NCBI GenBank assembly: GCA_030142905.1
Contig: JASJOG010000070.1
Coordinates: 744,001-808,000 of the forward strand
From: Heliopora coerulea
Lineage: Eukaryota; Cnidaria; Anthozoa; Scleralcyonacea; Helioporidae
Direction of reading: 5' to 3'
DNA: 64,000 nt
The notes beneath the pieces were generated by a model. It made no database searches and was not told where the DNA came from. It worked only from the letters and a program-made list of their open reading frames with translations. A program made the position numbers and the translations under genes. Position 1 is the stretch's first letter; every line of letters begins with the position of its first letter. Of this stretch, positions 51,801-63,800 are shown in pieces.

Positions 51801-54800
51801 TCGTTTTTTTACGATTTAGGCTGTCAATGACGTGGATAATTGCCGCCTTCCTAATGTGAAGTACATCAGCCAAAGACAAATGGCGCCCGAGGTGGAGCTG
51901 TGCAAAGACCCAGGTTTTATGGTCCGTTGCGACTGCGAAGGAAATTGTTCCGTAAGTAATTGCTGTATGGATTCCAGTCCGTATACGTGTTGGACCGTTG
52001 GTACGAAGCCCGGATAGATCATACTGCTGATTTTTTTAGCGAGTGAACAGCGCTGTCCATGTTTTGGGGAACCCAATTCAAATTTTATTCCCCGAATCCT
52101 AATCTGTTATCCGCCTAAAGGCGCCTTTGTACCTACGAAGTCCCTTGTGATTGTCATCCTGGTGTATGCAATCTTCCCGTGACAGCCCAGTGGTAGATCC
52201 AGAGGGGGGTCGATGGTAGTTCGACCCCCTCACGTCAACGCGAATACTTTTTTTACGTCCACAAAATGTAATAATATTCTTACCAGAAAATTTGCAAAAG
52301 GAATGACTTTTTTTCCGCAAAATTTTGGGTGAGGGGTAGGGCCTCTGTCATAATTTTGACCATCCGCTCCAGGCAAGAGTTGCAAGAACTTGCATGGTGA
52401 TCTAGGGCCCACGAGATCTCACGCGGCCGCCATTTTGCTTTTATATGCTGTTGTGAGTATGCCTCCTTGAATCCGTCGACTCCGCGAGGAAAAACAAAGT
52501 GCGACATTCAGTCGTCATTGAGATCAAAGGAAAGCCTTTGCTGGAATGAGAGTTGATTTAGCCTATTCAATCTTGTCCTTCTTCAAATATTTAACTATTG
52601 GGGGCCTATGTATAATTAAATATTTTTAAATGTTTCAGTGTAAATCTGATCATAGTAATTTCTCGGCATGATCAATGTCCTTTGATATTCGTGAATCTAA
52701 TACCCAATTTTGTTCCGGATTCCCCGCACAGAAGATCCTAGATTCGCCCCTGCAGTCTATTCAGCAAGGTTTCTGCTCATGATTTGTTCGCGTTCATTCT
52801 CGTCGCTCTTGTGAGTTTCAACACATACACCAAGATGACTACTACCAGGTAAAAAGTCGAAGAGTAAACAAGCCCTTAAAGAGCTGCTCGACGGATAAAA
52901 TTTAAGTTCCGTTTGCATGCTGAGACTTATTTCCCAGAGCCCCCTGTGATGTGTTGTGTTATGATGTTCAGTTACGCCAAACTCTTGAGCAGTAGTTTTA
53001 TGGTTAGTACTTTTTTTTTCTAGGACCCTGCCAAGTGTGCGTGTATTCAACTGACGATCCAAGCTAGTAAAGCAACGACGGGAAAGGAGAATGAAAAGTC
53101 GACTTACCAGTACAAACGACTGAAAGACTGCATACAGACTGGGTAAACAACTTATGTTAATTGTATGAAATGTCGTAAGGATAGTAGTCGTGTGTCTTGT
53201 CCTTACGGTATATGTTGTCGGAGAGGAAATGAGGAATAATAGAGTTTATTTTACTATCAGACTTCGTTCTTGCTTCTTATTGGTCGACATTCACCAGTTA
53301 ATTCTCAATGTCCGGAAACCGTGATATCATTTCCGCCGAATATCGTGCATTATTCGACGGAGCTGTCCGAAAAAGAAAAAAAAATTATTGGATGCTGAAG
53401 ACTTAACCACCTCAAGGCCGCGAAAATTACAAAACAGCAAAAATGACCTGCAGCAGTTTGTTAATCTTACGAGTCTTTTTATTGAAAATCTTTTTTGCAT
53501 CTATCGCTGCTTTGAATGTATAATAAAACAATTATTGGATTCGGCTTACGCATAATATCAAGAATTATCTAGACCTCGGTTAATGTTATCCGGCAGATAA
53601 CATTGACTTCGGTCTGGATAATCCTTGATATCATGCTCAGCCTCATCCAATAATTTTTTAAAGTTCTTCATGTGCTAGTTCTCTGTGATTGGACGTTGAG
53701 TTAATGGGGCCGGCAGTAAACCATAACTGAAGGTTGTCTTAGACGCAGCAATGTTTATTTGAAACTGCTCTGCAACGCCATGGCAAAACAAGTTTCAAGG
53801 TGATCTTACTCGATGATGGCCTTGTCTCATTGATAATTTCAGTAACTGAAGACATCTCAGAACCATATTTTTGTTAAATTTTGAAGATGATTTTCAGTCG
53901 GAGTGTATAGAGCTGCTCGAATTTTTGTGAAACTGCACGACGAAATCAGTTACGCGGAGAAGAGTTAGTGAAACTTGTTTCGCAATGGCTTTGCGTTGCC
54001 GTTTCGCGGAAGCTAAACACCTTTTAACAGCACTTTAATGATGTAATAATCAATATAGCCTGCGTCGCAGCCCGACTTTCACGTCAAAGAAAGTGCATAA
54101 TAACGAACAAATCCGTGTTCTGGGCCTTGCAAGGTTGCATGATTTTATCCAATAGATTCTGATTGCCTTACGCAAATAAATTCACTGTTTCTCGGTTCAC
54201 CAAACGGCAGGGTGTGTATTTCTAATAAAACGTTGAATTACCCTTTGCCTTCCATAAGGAATCTTTCGTAAGGTTTATCAGTTATCTTGATGCAAAGATT
54301 GCATTCTGAAACATCCATTCCCGAGTAAACTATAAGCACAACGGCCGGCAAGATTGATCTGTCAAACTCACGTGCAAAATCAAAACATTGAAAACCGCAA
54401 AAGAGGATCACCAACTGACCGAGATGTCCCGGTATGCCAAAACCATATAAACAGCCCCTGAGTCACCTTTGTTTTGTGTTTAGTTCAAATACCCCGCGGT
54501 TATCGAAATTTAAATTAGTGTTTCTGTTGTTCTAGTATTTACGAATGTAATTCCCAATGTTCTTGTGCCAAAAGCTGTCTAAACAGAGTTGTGCAAAATG
54601 GAATCCAGATGCGGATGGAAGTCTTTAAAACTGAGAACAGGTAAGGAAAATAACGTGGTGCCATGTAGTACAATACTGTCCTCTCAACATCCCTACCATC
54701 TTGGACCTCACTCCATACCGTGATGAACCGTAAAGTTCACTATGCCATGTTGTAACGTACTGTGCTCTACCCTACCATGTTAAACCATGCCGTGCCGCTC

Positions 54801-57800
54801 AATGGGAAGTTTAAGCAAACACTACGGCAACGTCTACAGCATCGTGTTCTTGTAATAGAAATTTTCATTCAAAACAAAAGGAATGAATAATTTGAAGTCC
54901 TAAGAGTACTTTCAACACCATCCTACTTCCACACAGTACGTCGTCGAAGACATTTCCACGGCTTCACGGCTACGTTAGTCACAATACCTAAGACGTTTCG
55001 GATCCTTTAACCCTTAAAAAAAATTGTTTTCTTTTGTTCATTGGTCTGTGATAGTTTATGCTTTGTTCTTTCACTTCTTCTTTTGTTCTTGATGTCCTGT
55101 ATACAGGATCCTGACCCTTAAAGAGTTAAACGTTAACCAACTGACCCAAGCTGCTGAGAAGACTTTCAGAGACATAAACAACATTCATAATTCACTACAA
55201 CGTCACTAGAATGTTAGTCTGTTCAATTGTGTTTAGTGAAACTACTTTGTGAAATGCCGTCCCCGTACTAGCTTGCTTAAACTCCCTATTGAACTGCTTG
55301 ATAATTCCCTATTATGCAACGCATTATAAAAATTCTTGACATATAAAAGGAATTAATCCTGTATCTAACTTTCTTGATTATTTATTACAGCGTTTATAAA
55401 ACCAAATGGGAGTTCTTTATCGGATTTAAAACATGAGGCGGTAGCCGAGTGTTTTGGATCCAATAAAGTACGTACTGCGAGCTTTTTAAAATTCTTCGAA
55501 AACGAAGCCCTTAATGCGCTAATTTGCAAAGAAAGTTTGAAAAGTAGTTTTTTCTAAGCCGCAAAAGTTTGGAGAGAAAAGTAAGCGTGTTTTGATGACA
55601 TTTAAAGACACGATACAGTTTTGATTTTTCTTTGTGTTTTCTTCTTGATTTTTTAATGAGTTTTTGAAGTAATATTTGAAGGTCGACAATAAGGTCTAGA
55701 CCGGGGTTTTCAAGTACGAGGAATTCATTCTAGTCTGAGGCGAAGCTGAGGATTGGAACGAATTCCGAGTACTTGAAAACCCGGCCTAGTCCGAATTGGA
55801 GGCCTTTGAACGACTTCTCAGGATCAATTAGTGTATTGGCACAATGAACTAGTGTGTTAGTAGTGAGTGAATCGATGAGTAAACTGATTGTGTGAAATTA
55901 TATATATTGTCCAATGTAGATGCGCCTGAAGACATGGTAGACATGTCTGCGTTTAGGAACCAAAACCTCGCGTTACAAAATACTTCGGAGTTGACTGTCA
56001 GTGTTGTGTTTTTTCAGAGGTTGGGGATTAAGAGCCGTCGATGACATTCCTGCAGGGACATTCATATGCACCTACGCCGGATACATACTGAACGAAGAAT
56101 TAGCAAATCAGGTAAAAAGGGAGCACGCAGGGCATGGATTCGAGAGGGCGAGTATAAAGTGACAGAGTCGCAGCGCGGTTTCCATTATGTCCTGGGACGG
56201 CTGGAAAGTAGAGTAGCTTATCTGAGCAGCAAATAAGTTGCAGTAGAGGAAATTTTGCCCCTCCACTCCCTCTCATCGATCTACAACGGCGATAAATAAT
56301 ATTCTACCGGAATACTCGATGTGAGAGGGAGCAGACGGTGGCGGACAGGTCAAGGCTGAGAATCATTGCATCGTCTTAGACCTGAATCCAAGTAACCATA
56401 CAGTTGCCGAAAACTCGGCAATATCCGTTTCTGCACCTAACCATCCACACGGGTTAGTAAAGCGACTTTAGGTGTTAACCCTGTTTTGTATGTCGAGGTG
56501 AAGTGTCTTTTATCACTCCAGGAATGTTTTTACCTATCAAAAAGAAAATATGTTTTACAAGCGTTTCGCATACTGTACACTCGGCTGATTCCTGGAGGCT
56601 CTTCTCTTCGCTCACTTAAAGCCACTGGCAAAAAGCCCTTGAAGATTAAAGATCAATTCTTTGGATCATAAGAAACCAAACGCTCCTTCAACGTGCGCTT
56701 CACGGGTTGAATGTAGTACACCTATCTTTTTCTGTTGTAAAGGAGTGGCTGCATCAGATATTTTATGCTCTCTGTTTCCCTGCCAGCGCAAAGAGTAAGT
56801 GTTTGTGGGGAACAGTATTGGCATCATGTTTTTTTCTTCTGTAAACCTGCAACATGAAGTTAGTGTAGCTCAAGGGAAAACATTTTAGAAAAAAATAAAA
56901 AAAAAAAAAACAAACAAACAAAAAAAACCCCATTAGAACTACCCTCAGTAAATGAAGATAGTTTTCTTTTGATGAAGGAGTCCATGGTATAGTTTAGTTG
57001 ATAAAATACATGAAAAAAAATTATAAATTTTGTATGGCTAAGAGAAATGCACTTTAGTGTTATCACAGTCAGAAAAGTCAGAAAGATATCACATCTTTAT
57101 ATATGATATGATATGATATGATATGATATGATATGATATGATATCTTTTAAGATATGACAGTCAGAAAGTTTTTCTAGCCAGTGACCTATTTTCAACATG
57201 GAACGACTAGAAAATCGTAGACGACAATCAGTTATAAACAACTAGTGCTTCTTGTAAATGATCGTTTTTTAACTCCTTTCCATAGAAAGGTAGAGATTAT
57301 GGTGACGAATATATGGCCGAGTTAGATTATATAGGTAAGTGTCTTGGCTCTGCAATTCATTCATTCCTAAAACCAGACGATTTTATCCTTACTGTAGCCA
57401 GACAATTTTACTCCGGCTATAGCCAGACGATTTTACTCCAACTATAGCCAGACAATTTTACTCCAGCTATAGTCAAACAATTTTACTCCAACTATAACCA
57501 GACGATTTTACTCCAACTGTAGCCAGACGATTTTACTCCAGCTATAGTCAGACGATTTTACTCCAACTGTAGCCAGACGATTTTACTCCAACTATAGCCA
57601 GACGATTTTACCCCGGCTATAACCAGACAATTATACTCCGGCTAAAGCCAGACGTAAAGGACAAATTTTGCGCAGTGTTCCCCAAACGCTTGACCTATGA
57701 TACCATCCTATTATTTCGCAGAGGTCGCTGAGAAAGCAAAAGAGGGGTACGAGTCCGGTGTCTCTGACCTTGAAGAGGACGACAACGTGATTAACGAGAT

Positions 57801-60800
57801 GCTGCAATTTGATGAGAACTTGTCCGGTAGTGAAAACAGGTACCGTAGTTTTCGATTAAGCCGAGAATTAATTATATGTAAATCTTTGTCACTCTGATGA
57901 TGTTACTCGTGAGGTGACGAAACGACTGTTTTTTATTAAAGAGTTTATCTCTACTTTCTTGATGTCTTCGTGTTCAATATGGCCTTCTTAAGAATTATTT
58001 GCTGGGCAAATATTTTCATCACCATGACTATGTTTTCTTATTTTGCGATTTTGAGTACCGTAGAATCTCAAAAGTAGCGGCCCCTGTTACTTTCAAGTTT
58101 ATCTGCCGTTGGGGTCGCTACTGTCAGGAGGGCGCTACCTTCGAGGGGCCGTTATTTTTGGGTGGTAAAGTGTGTTATATCACCATTGGCTCGGTGTCTT
58201 TTGTTCTCCGGAAGTTGATAAATAACGTATCAACCTCATAAACGTCTTTATGAGGTTCATATCGACTTATCAACCTCATAAAATTTTTCGTGAGGTTCAT
58301 ATGTCGTTATGAGCCTGCAAATCGTATAGATCGCTCAACCCGGCACTTCGTTGCAACTGTTAAAAACGACTTAAAACGTAAAAACATATGAACCGGCAAC
58401 ATTTACGCCACTAGTAACCACTATCGCCATCAATATTTCTTTTGGAAACTTTCAATATTCTCTACCACGATATCCTAACATTTAGTGGTCTTATATTCAA
58501 GGAAATGGAAATATCTGGAACGAAAGTCTTGTAAGATTAGCTAAACTTTGCTAAATTAGTTTTAGAAAACCTCACCAATGGTGATATAAAGCGATTATAT
58601 ACCTTTGGCTTCGGTGTTCAAGCGATGTATAACCTTTCGGGCTTCGCCCTATATATCGCTTAAACACCTCGGTTACAGTATATAACCTTTACTTAACCTT
58701 CTTTAATGGCTTTATATTTACCACATTTGCCTTCTTTTTCTTCTTTGCAAATTGGCAAAGTTTTTATTTTTGGCGGATCGAGATTTGAAACTTAATACTT
58801 TAGTTACTCAAGCGATGATTGAAACAACACTGGCAAGTGTTGAGTAAAGAGGGAAGCAAAAAGATCAATTCTTTATTTTTTTGGAGGGGGTGTTATCCTT
58901 CTTTTAAGCCATTTAAGCTATCATCATCACCATCATCATCATTATCGTCATCATCATCGTCATCATCATCGTCATCATCATCATCATCGTCATCATCACC
59001 ACCACCACCATCATCATCACCACCACCATCATCACCACCACCATCATCATCACCACCACCACCATCATCACCACCATCATCATCACCACCATCATCATCA
59101 CCACCATCATCATCACCACCATCATCATCACCACCATCATCATCACCACCATCATCATCACCACCATCATCACCACCATCATCATCACCACCATCATCAT
59201 CACTATCGTCATCATCATCATCATCATCATCATCACCATCATCATCGTCATCATCATCACCATCACTATTATCATCATCGTCATCACCATTTTCCAAAGA
59301 ACCGCTACTTTCGAAAAGTTTCAGACGTCTTAAATTTGCCGTTACTTTCGGGGGACCGTTATTTTCCAGATTCTATGGTATGTGGAGCTACATTGATACA
59401 TGCTTTTATTTCGTACCTTTTTATTTCGTAGCGTCTGGTCGGGAGGTCATTCCTCTGATCGAGATAATGATTTGGAGGATGATGAAGACGATGGTGATGA
59501 TGATGAAGATGAAGATGAAGAGGAGGAGGAGGAGGAAGAAGAAGAGGAGGAGGAGGAAGAAAATGAAGGGGACGCAGCGAGCACTTCCGATGATAATTGT
59601 GACTTGAGCAGCGGTGACGAAAACGTCTTTCGAGAGAGACGTAAAACACTCAGATCTAGCAAACGGAAGGTAATTGTGCGAAGATTGAAGTGACCAAATT
59701 TACTTAATTCTCTGTTGTCAGCCGTTCTCAAATTAGGGACGGATGCAACCAGCAATTTCGAAAGGCGGGGGTCGAATGGTAATATCAAGGGACTGTTGGG
59801 GGTGACTTCGATCATTTTAAGTGCTGTAGATCTACATGGCTTGGGGAAATAAGGGTAAAAAGCTGTCACTTGTAAGGCACACGCGAGATTTCTCACAAAA
59901 AGGGGAAGGGGTCGAGACATCCCTAGACCTCCCCCACTTTAGTTGCACCCCTGGTTCAGATGTGTCATCCGTCAGTTTTTTCATCTTCATGTGAATTTGA
60001 GTCGTACAAGTGCTTGGGCAGCACAAGTGAACATTAGTTCATGAGATATTTCAAGCCATGTTTTTGTTCCCATAATTCATCGCGCCTTCCACATTTCTAA
60101 TTAAAGTTGGAGTGGGAAGGAGGTTCGAACCTACTCGCTCTTCATAGGATTCTTAACCTTCAAAATTTGTCAGCTGTTCCAAGGTTCTCACCACATCCAC
60201 TTTTGATTATTGTTCATTACGAGGGTGCAGGCTTACGTGTCTCATGCGAGAAATGGCTGCGAGTTTGGCTCTAAATACCTCAGTTTCGAAATTGTTGGTG
60301 CAGACTAGTTAAAAAGAACACTCGTCGTTCATCCGTTGGTTGGAACCAACCTATCACGAAAGGATACTGTAAAGCCATTTACGAGCTACACATGTATTGA
60401 CGAACGAGCATCAGATACTCCTTAGTTCTTTATGGAAATAACATCTTGTTTTTAAGCTTTCAAGATTTTCGAAATGGGAGAAAGTGCGGCGTGACTTTTC
60501 CGCGGTGGGATAAAACTTATAATGATTTTACTCCGGCTAGCGCCAGATGATTTTACTAATCACAGGGGGAGCTTCCTCCTGGAAAGAGTTAACATTTTAA
60601 CACTTTCGAGACTAGAGGCCTCCCTTTGCATGTAAAGTCGTCTGGCGTTAGCCGGAGTAAAATAGTGGAATGCTGTCCTCGTCAGTTGAGAAAGGTTTAC
60701 CTTGGTTTTACAATCGTAGAAATACCTGGAAGAAGTGAAAGATATTTTAAACCAAAGGTTCGAAGGTTAATTTTTAATTTTCGTCACACTTCAGGCCTTC

Positions 60801-63800
60801 GAAGAGGTTTTCTCGTCGAAATATATCCCCGTAAATCCGTCTTATGTGAATTCTGGACGAGTTGTGCTGCTTAAGCCAAGACATGATGATGTCGTCATTA
60901 CCGCATTGGGCAGCACGTATGTCGAAACTGCATAACTTAACCGCAACCCCAGCAAGTTGGTATTTACTGGAGAGCTTTGACCAACTTCTTGGGGTATGGC
61001 TGAATATCTATCCTTCGAGGTGTCCTCCAGGCTCTAGGAGTCAAGGGGGGGAAAACTGCGGAACTTAAAGGGATCAAAAGTATTTGCAGCTTCGTTTTGC
61101 TGTCTTATTGTGGCGCCTTCCATAACTTGTAATTGTCTTTGAACTCTTACTCGAGCTGCTGAAGCTTTCACATTTACCTTCCTCACCAGTGTGAAAATAG
61201 ACTGTCCCAATTTCAGTTTGCACTCGTGAATCTGGGACTGTTCAGAAGCTGGTGAGTTCACTTGAGGAAAAAAATGAACTAATGAGAAGAAATTCCTAAT
61301 GCTAGTTCTCTGGTTAAGTTGGTTGGTTGATTGGTTGATTAATTGATTGTTTGGTTTATTCACCCAATCTCTTTGTTTGGGTAGGTTGGTTTTTGGATTT
61401 GTTGATTGGATTAGTTCGTTGATGTGGTGGGTTGGTTGGTTGATTATTTGTTCGGTTAGCCCCTGGACGGATTAGTTGGTTTTTAGTGGACTGTGTGGTT
61501 TTGTTTGATTGATGAGCTAATTAGTTACATGGGGGTCAAGTGCAGTTTAGTGAACGCACCTGGCCGCTGACCTTTTTAGTCGACTCAATAACAAATATGA
61601 ACTTTCCGCGGGAAATTAAAATACAGGCGTGACCACATTCGTACGTGAATCGGCCTTAGACAACAAAGATATCACTCAATGCACAAAAAATAAAGAAACT
61701 TTGTAGTACTATTCTACAACCAGTACTAACCCTAACCATAACCCTAACTAAATACACGTCAATATAATATTTTTAATAAAGCCATTTTTCCTTGGGTTGT
61801 GTCTCTTGAAATTTTTCCGCCAAATCTCACTTTACTTGACTATTGGGCCAGCAATATACTGGTCAGCATCCAGGTGCGTCCGCTAAACTGCACTCTAGCC
61901 GTTCCATCTCGTGGTAAGTATAAGTAAGTTGGCGGATTAGTTGATTGCTTGGTAAGTTGGTTGATTGATTTTGTTGGTTTGATGTGCATGTTGGTTGTTT
62001 TCGTGGGTTTTTTTGACTGAGTGGTAGGCTGCTGGTAGGTTGGTTGGCTGTTACGTTTGTTGATTTGGGTTGTTTAATCGGTTACTCGTTCTTTCCGTTA
62101 GTTTGGATGGTCGTTGAGTTGGTTTGATTGATTGGTTTGGTCGCTAGTCGGTCGATTGTTCAGTTTTTAAGACTGTTTACAGTTGGTTGATTCATACTGG
62201 GGGTAAATAATCGGGATGATGGTCCGGTAAGGTGACGTAGTCAGTCGCCTATTTTGTGAATACTTTGGGCTTTAGTTCGGGGCCTTAGTTTTTTCGTTCC
62301 CGCTAGATGTTTTTCCAAACACCAATTACTTTTCTAACCTTGTGTTGTTGTTTCTTTCCTTTTCGTCTTTGAACTAATCCAGAAACTCTTCAAAAGCCAG
62401 CAGAAGAAGAAAAGGTTTGAGAATACTTTCACTCGACTCTCTTTCGATTAGCTGAACTTGTATTTTTACCTTAATTCCCCCTCTCCTTTTATCCCTATTT
62501 CTGTAACTAAACTCTGATTGTCCTTACAGAGGAACCATCTCAGAAGAATCGCTGGTCGTCGAAAGAGAATCCAAAGCACACGTTTTATCACGTTTTGCAG
62601 ACCCACTGATGTAAGTATTAGAACTTTGGTAGCGACTGATTGCTTGCGCAAGACAGTGTAAAAGCTGTAATGCGTGAAACTTGCAAAGCATCCGAAGGAA
62701 GTCGTTTTTGGATTGAATTCCATACGGTAGATCAAAAAGTAACATCTGGTGTACATTATTGCAAACCATTGCTCTGCGTTGTCGCGAATCGTGATAAGGT
62801 GTAGGCTGTGGTGGTGAATGATCATTAGCGTTCTTTACTGAAAATCTGGTCGTCATCTCATTAGCCAAGGTTACGGGAGGCTTTGAAATACCTTTTTTTG
62901 TCTTGTTTAAAAGGTGTGTTCATGCGCTAAAAAGAAATGGTAATGACTTGGGAAAGAGCGCGCGATTTCTACAGAAAATTGAGGAATGTGGTAACAATGT
63001 GGATATGGAATCAATGGACGTTCATGAGAAAAAAGACGCACCCGTCGACGGAGTGTCGACCCAGCGTGCGACCGACGTTACTGGTAAGTTTAAACAGACG
63101 GACAGATGGGATTAGTTTAGTTTGTTGTGTCTGTAGGGAACAATCCTACTTTTCAAAAGTTGCCAAACAGGGAGGAGGCTAGAAAAAGAAAGTGGCAATA
63201 TACCGAATATATTCTGACATATTCCTAAGAGAGACAGACCGACAGAGAGGGGAGGGGAGAGGGAGGGGAAAGGGAGGGGGGAGGGAGGGGGAGAGAGCAA
63301 GAGAGGGAGGGAGAGAGTGAGAGTGAGTTTGAAGGTTATAGGTGATATTTGTTCAAAATGAACTTGAAATTTTGCTTTTTTTCTGGCAGATAGACCTTTT
63401 AGGGGTAAATTGTGAGAAAACCTCCAATATATATTTTCTAAATTAACTTTTTTCTGTCCCTAAACCTCTCTCCTTGACGAGTAAAATAGTCCGGTATTAG
63501 CCAGACTAAAATAATCAGATTCGGACCGAAGAGTTAATCCAGAACCAGTTATATTGGGGATTCATATCGATTTTCTTTGCAAGTATCAAACGCATAGGGT
63601 GTTTAAAAAAGGATACTGAACAAATATCTTTTTCGACACTAGACACCGACAAAGAGGGGCGTGGAATCATCCCGAGTTCTGATTTTGACCTTGACGAGTT
63701 GAGTGATGATGCACTAGCCGCCATTCATGGGAACAGAGATCGACCGAATCCGGCCAACGGCGAACGATTACGCGTCGAAGAGGAAGGAGAGGACGCCGAG

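Larger units (their letters stand above)
59670..62382 (+). other. Intron 27
   Basis: No gene. Two inverted-repeat elements (60529-60665, 61540-61895), GTTGGTTGATTG-type simple sequence (61315-61510, 61925-62170) and a short telomere-like CCCTAACC patch at 61729-61750. Short open frames at 60626-61068 are unsupported. Confidence 0.55.

Noticed and set aside
55391..55470. Candidate exon between exons 23 and 24
   Set aside because: Exon 23 joins exon 24 exactly at the conserved KTEN-RGWG junction in phase, leaving no room for another exon.
57361..57655. CRISPR-like regularly spaced repeat
   Set aside because: Units are directly tandem with no unique spacers and the genome is eukaryotic; it is a minisatellite.
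58819..59607. 262-codon Ser/Pro-rich plus-strand frame and Asp/Gly or Met/Val minus frames
   Set aside because: Generated by the ATC/ACC microsatellite and by the wrong frame of exon 27.
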